9,458 bases of DNA, from contig JAJYBN010000029.1 in assembly GCA_021779005.1 (NCBI GenBank), forward strand, positions 1-9,458. The letters are read 5' to 3'. A model generated the notes under the pieces. The model worked only from the letters and a program-made list of their open reading frames with translations, searched no databases and was not told the origin of the DNA. Origin of the DNA: Pseudomonadota bacterium (GTDB lineage: Bacteria; Pseudomonadota; Gammaproteobacteria; Natronospirales; REEB76). Each line of letters begins with the position of its first letter. Position 1 is the first letter of the stretch. The position numbers and the translations under genes are program-made. Below, piece after piece: positions 6,723 through 9,458 of this stretch.

Positions 6723-7891
6723 TGCGCAAACTCTGGATCGTGTTCCGCAAGGAGGTGGTCGACAACCTGCGCGACCGGCGCACCCTGCTGACGGTACTGG
6801 TGTTCGGTCCGTTGTTCGGTCCGCTACTGTATTTGGGCCTGATGAACGTGATTATCAACAAGCAGCTGGCGGACATGGACCAGCCGCTGAAGTTGCCGGT
6901 ACAGGGCGCACGTTATGCACCCAACCTGGTGGATTACCTCAAGCAGCACAATACTGACATCCAACCAGCGCCTGCCAACCCCGAACAGGCGGTCAAGGAC
7001 GGATCGGCAGATGTGGTGCTGGTCATACCCAAGGACTACGCCACCGCCTTCATTGCCGGAAAGCCCGCGGTGGTGCAACTGGTCATGGACCAGTCCAAGG
7101 ATTCGGCACAGAAAAATATAAACCGTACCAGGGATCTGCTACAGGGTTACAGCCAGGAGATCGCGGCGCTGCGACTGCTGGCGCGAGGTGTGGATCCGAG
7201 TGCTGGGGCGCCGCTGGCCATCGAGACCGTGGACATTTCCACGCCCCAATCCCGCGCGGTCCTGATACTGGGTTTCGTGCCGTATTTCTTCCTGTTCGCC
7301 GCCATCATCGGCGCGTTTTATCTGGCCATCGATGTGACCGCCGGCGAACGCGAACGCGGTTCGCTGGAACCGCTGCTGACCACCTCGGTTGCACGCAGCA
7401 CGCTAATCTGCGGCAAGCTCGCGGCGGTCACGCTATTCTCAGCGGTCTCGCTGGGCCTGGATGTGGTCGCGCTGGCATGGAGCCAGGGATTAATCCCGGC
7501 GACCAAGCTCAACATCGTCGTGGATTTCGGGTGGCATACGGCGCTGGCCGCATTCCTGCTGACCGTGCCCTTCTGCCTGCTGATCGCTGCGCTCCTGACA
7601 GTGGTGGCTTCGTTCACCCGCAGTTACAAGGAAGCCCAGACCTGGCTGTCATTCATCTTCATCCTGCCCATGATCCCGGTGTTCTCGCTCATCATGTTTC
7701 CGGCCGAGCCGTCACTATGGATGATGTGGGTGCCAGCCCTGAGTCAGGATGTACTGGTGACAACGGTGATCAAGGGCGCTGCCCTCAACTACGCGTTCGT
7801 GGCGGTATCCGTCATCACCACGCTGACACTTGGCCTGCTGCTCGCCTGGCTGGCTGCCTGGCTGTACAGCCGCGAGAAGGTTCTGGGCTGA
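6719..7891 (+). CDS. ABC-2-type transporter permease, NatB-like
   Basis: The 390-residue integral membrane protein should be the partner of the ATPase encoded just upstream. It opens with the family-typical cytoplasmic helix FRKEVVDNLRDRRTLL (9-24) and a first membrane segment at about 22-44. A large extracytoplasmic domain of some 135 residues follows (about 45-180). Five more hydrophobic segments lie near 181-205, 232-254, 272-297, 309-328 and 354-383. The motif AGERERGSLEPLL after segment 2 is characteristic of ABC-2/NatB permeases. One ATPase and one permease imply a homodimeric half-transporter arrangement. The 4-bp ATGA overlap with the ATPase, and that gene's overlap with the hydrolase, indicate a single three-gene operon. 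The exported substrate cannot be inferred from the sequence. Confidence 0.92.
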   Translation: MMRKLWIVFRKEVVDNLRDRRTLLTVLVFGPLFGPLLYLGLMNVIINKQLADMDQPLKLPVQGARYAPNLVDYLKQHNTDIQPAPANPEQAVKDGSADVVLVIPKDYATAFIAGKPAVVQLVMDQSKDSAQKNINRTRDLLQGYSQEIAALRLLARGVDPSAGAPLAIETVDISTPQSRAVLILGFVPYFFLFAAIIGAFYLAIDVTAGERERGSLEPLLTTSVARSTLICGKLAAVTLFSAVSLGLDVVALAWSQGLIPATKLNIVVDFGWHTALAAFLLTVPFCLLIAALLTVVASFTRSYKEAQTWLSFIFILPMIPVFSLIMFPAEPSLWMMWVPALSQDVLVTTVIKGAALNYAFVAVSVITTLTLGLLLAWLAAWLYSREKVLG

Positions 7892-7935
7892 GGATTAACT
7901 GTTTTTCATATAAATCATGCCGGTTTCCCCGGGTC

Positions 7936-7941
7936 TATACT
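7936..7941 (+). promoter_or_regulatory. Possible -10 element before the DUF4124 gene
   Basis: TATACT matches 5 of 6 positions of the -10 consensus and lies 23 bp before the chosen ATG at 7965. No convincing -35 hexamer or extended -10 TG is present. The DUF4124 gene could therefore have its own weak or activator-dependent promoter, or be read from the upstream ABC operon across the 73-bp gap. Confidence 0.25.
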
Positions 7942-7964
7942 CATGTAAGGTGGAATTAGGGCCG

Positions 7965-8501
7965 ATGATCGTGGGCAGACACAGCATCAGATTTTTGATC
8001 GTCCTTGCTGCAAGCTTGTTTTCGGCAGCCGTCGTTGCGGACGGCCAGCAGATCTACAAATGGGTGGACAGCCAGGGCGTGGTGCATTACAGCGACAAAG
8101 CCCCGGTCAAACCTGAACAGCCGGTGACACGCATGACGATGGCGGAACTGCCGGCGGTGGATGCGCAGACGGAAACCCAAAACCAGGAATGGATCGCCGA
8201 CATCAACCACTGGTACCAGAGCATCGTGGCCCAAGAGAACCAGCAGCAATATAACCAGATTCTGGCCTGGCAGGAGTCCCAGGACCAGGCGGCCGCGATC
8301 AGCTCCGACTCGACCGAGGAAATTTCAACCGTCAGTCAGATCTATGGAGGCTATCGTCCCTTCAATTACAAGCACTGGCATCACGAAAAGCGCTCGCGCC
8401 TACGGCCTGCAGCATCGTCGGTATTCAAAGATTCCCTCTGGAACACGCAGCCCAATCGGTTATCGGAACAGTTGTACAACACCAATCCCAATATCCATTA
8501 G
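7965..8501 (+). CDS. Small exported DUF4124-domain protein of unknown function
   Basis: From the ATG at 7965 the product is 178 residues, starting with a clear signal peptide (Arg5 and Arg9, hydrophobic 10-24, likely cleavage VVA25|D). This start is preferred over the in-frame ATG at 7917, which would put 16 extra residues before the signal; TAAGGTGG (7946-7953) and AGGG (7958-7961) lie upstream of 7965. Right after the cleavage site is the DUF4124 signature YKWVDSQGVVHYSD (31-44), common in gammaproteobacterial envelope proteins and of unknown function. Residues about 65-115 are Gln-rich with scattered Trp, and residues 127-146 are Tyr/His/Arg-rich (YGGYRPFNYKHWHHEK). I recognise no domain in this C-terminal part. 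The gene is co-directional with the ABC operon and converges on mnmE. Confidence 0.8.
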   Translation: MIVGRHSIRFLIVLAASLFSAAVVADGQQIYKWVDSQGVVHYSDKAPVKPEQPVTRMTMAELPAVDAQTETQNQEWIADINHWYQSIVAQENQQQYNQILAWQESQDQAAAISSDSTEEISTVSQIYGGYRPFNYKHWHHEKRSRLRPAASSVFKDSLWNTQPNRLSEQLYNTNPNIH

Positions 8502-8514
8502 GAAACAATGGATG
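8492..8514. terminator. Stem-loop between the convergent DUF4124 gene and mnmE
   Basis: ATCCATT (8493-8499) and AATGGAT (8507-8513) form a perfect 7-bp inverted repeat with a 7-nt loop, extendable by one G-T pair. The left arm runs into the TAG stop codon of the DUF4124 gene, and the whole element lies just past the mnmE stop on the other strand. There is no immediate T-run on either side; a T-rich stretch on the plus strand begins about 10 nt later. It may act as a weak bidirectional terminator or 3'-end stabiliser. Confidence 0.35.
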
Positions 8515-8525
8515 GGCTCACGAAT

Positions 8526-9458
8526 TTATTTTCCGATACAGAAACTCGAGAATATCCTGGTCAATAGATCCTCACTGGTGAACTCGCCGGTGATTTCGCT
8601 CACACACAGTTGCGCCAGCCGCAGTTCTTCCGCCAGCAATTCGCCGGCGCGCGCTTGCAATTGCAGCTGCGCTTCATCCAGATGTACACGCGCACGTTCC
8701 AAGGCCTGCAGGTGCCGGCTGCGAGCCATGAAGGTGCCGCCAACGGTGTCGTGATAACCAGCCGCGGTCTTCAGATGCTCTCTGAGTAACCCCAGACCTT
8801 CACCGGTTTTGGCAGACAGCGCCACGTAGACGGATGCGCCACTTTCCTTGGATTCCGGCCTGCGACCCGTTAGATCGATCTTGTTATAGACCAGTGTGAC
8901 CGGCAGCTTCACCGGAAACTGTTCGAGACAGCGTGTGTCCTCAGCAGAAAATCCCTGGGCATCATCCACCACCAGTAACACCCGGTCGGCGGAGCGGATG
9001 GCATCCCAGGCGCGGCGCACGCCTTCCTGCTCCACCACGTCACCGCTATCCCGCAGACCGGCCGTGTCGATGACATGCAGCGGCAGACCGTCCAGGTCTA
9101 TCTGTTCCCGCAGCAGATCGCGGGTGGTGCCCGGAATTTCAGTGACTATGGCAGCGTCATGGCCAGCCAGCCGGTTCAACAGACTGGATTTGCCGGCGTT
9201 CGGCCGACCGGCGATGACCACGGTCATGCCCTCTCGCAACAGGCTGCCCTGGACCGCGGCAGTATTCAATGATTCGAAGTGTGTAAGGATGCCGGTGAAA
9301 CGTTCCGCCAGCTTGCCGTCACTCAGGAAATCCACCTCCTCTTCGGGGAAATCGATGGCGGCTTCCACGTACATGCGCAGCGCGATGAGCGATTCCACCA
9401 GCTGGTGGACGTGTGTGGAAAACTCGCCTTGCAGCGAACGCATGGCAGCACGCGCCGC
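8526..9458 (-). CDS. mnmE: tRNA modification GTPase MnmE (TrmE), C-terminal part (runs off right edge)
   Basis: The reading frame stays open to the right edge (five codons, AARAA, precede the first internal Met at 9443), so this is a truncated view of a longer gene. About 310 residues are visible; the N-terminal folate-binding domain is missing. The visible part has the G domain inserted in a helical domain: G1 GRPNAGKSS (about 9183-9209), G2 [10 protein letters not shown]3 DTAGLR, G4 NKID and G5 SAKTG. The protein ends with the MnmE hallmark FCIGK, whose cysteine is required for tRNA modification. MnmE is a potassium-activated GTPase that works with MnmG on wobble uridine 34. The gene converges on the DUF4124 gene with a 24-bp gap. 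No defect is visible in the part seen. Confidence 0.97.
   Translation of the reverse strand, partial: AARAAMRSLQGEFSTHVHQLVESLIALRMYVEAAIDFPEEEVDFLSDGKLAERFTGILTHFESLNTAAVQGSLLREGMTVVIAGRPNAGKSSLLNRLAGHDAAIVTEIPGTTRDLLREQIDLDGLPLHVIDTAGLRDSGDVVEQEGVRRAWDAIRSADRVLLVVDDAQGFSAEDTRCLEQFPVKLPVTLVYNKIDLTGRRPESKESGASVYVALSAKTGEGLGLLREHLKTAAGYHDTVGGTFMARSRHLQALERARVHLDEAQLQLQARAGELLAEELRLAQLCVSEITGEFTSEDLLTRIFSSFCIGK

Noticed and set aside
7917..7964. Upstream in-frame ATG at 7917 for the DUF4124 protein
   Set aside because: It would add 16 residues before an otherwise normal signal peptide and overlap the possible -10 element. Purine-rich ribosome-binding sequence sits before 7965 instead.

Overview
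The window looks like chromosomal DNA from a GC-rich gammaproteobacterium. The support is family-level: MnmE with the FCIGK C-terminus, MnmG, RimO next to Kup, a DUF4124 envelope protein and Sec signal peptides. No species can be named from sequence reading alone. I found no tRNA, rRNA, CRISPR array, insertion sequence, integrase or phage gene.

Layout, left to right. (1) Positions 1-4395, minus strand: mnmG, a membrane-domain/glutathione-peroxidase fusion gene 28 bp after it, then rimO, then the 5' end of kup, which runs off the left edge. A candidate terminator and promoter between the fusion gene and rimO suggest two units, mnmG-gpx and rimO-kup. (2) Positions 4396-4512: a 117-bp divergent intergenic region with a good sigma70-like promoter for mnmG and a weaker one facing right. 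(3) Positions 4513-7891, plus strand: a three-gene operon whose junctions both overlap by 4 bp (ATGA). It encodes an exported TAP-like alpha/beta hydrolase, a NatA-like ABC ATPase and a NatB-like ABC-2 permease. (4) Positions 7965-8501, plus strand: a small exported DUF4124 protein. (5) Positions 8526-9458, minus strand: the C-terminal two thirds of mnmE, running off the right edge and convergent with the DUF4124 gene.

How the genes relate. MnmE and MnmG are partners in tRNA wobble-uridine modification, but here four plus-strand envelope genes lie between them. MnmG is followed by a peroxidase fusion rather than the frequently seen rsmG. RimO modifies ribosomal protein S12, so the window combines translation-quality genes (mnmE, mnmG, rimO), potassium uptake (kup), peroxide defence (gpx fusion) and an ABC exporter with a secreted hydrolase.

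Nothing here is a clear new defence or mobile system. The observations most worth following are the NfeD-like/glutathione peroxidase fusion, which may also make a soluble form from an internal start, and the tightly coupled hydrolase-NatA-NatB operon, whose substrate cannot be read from the sequence.
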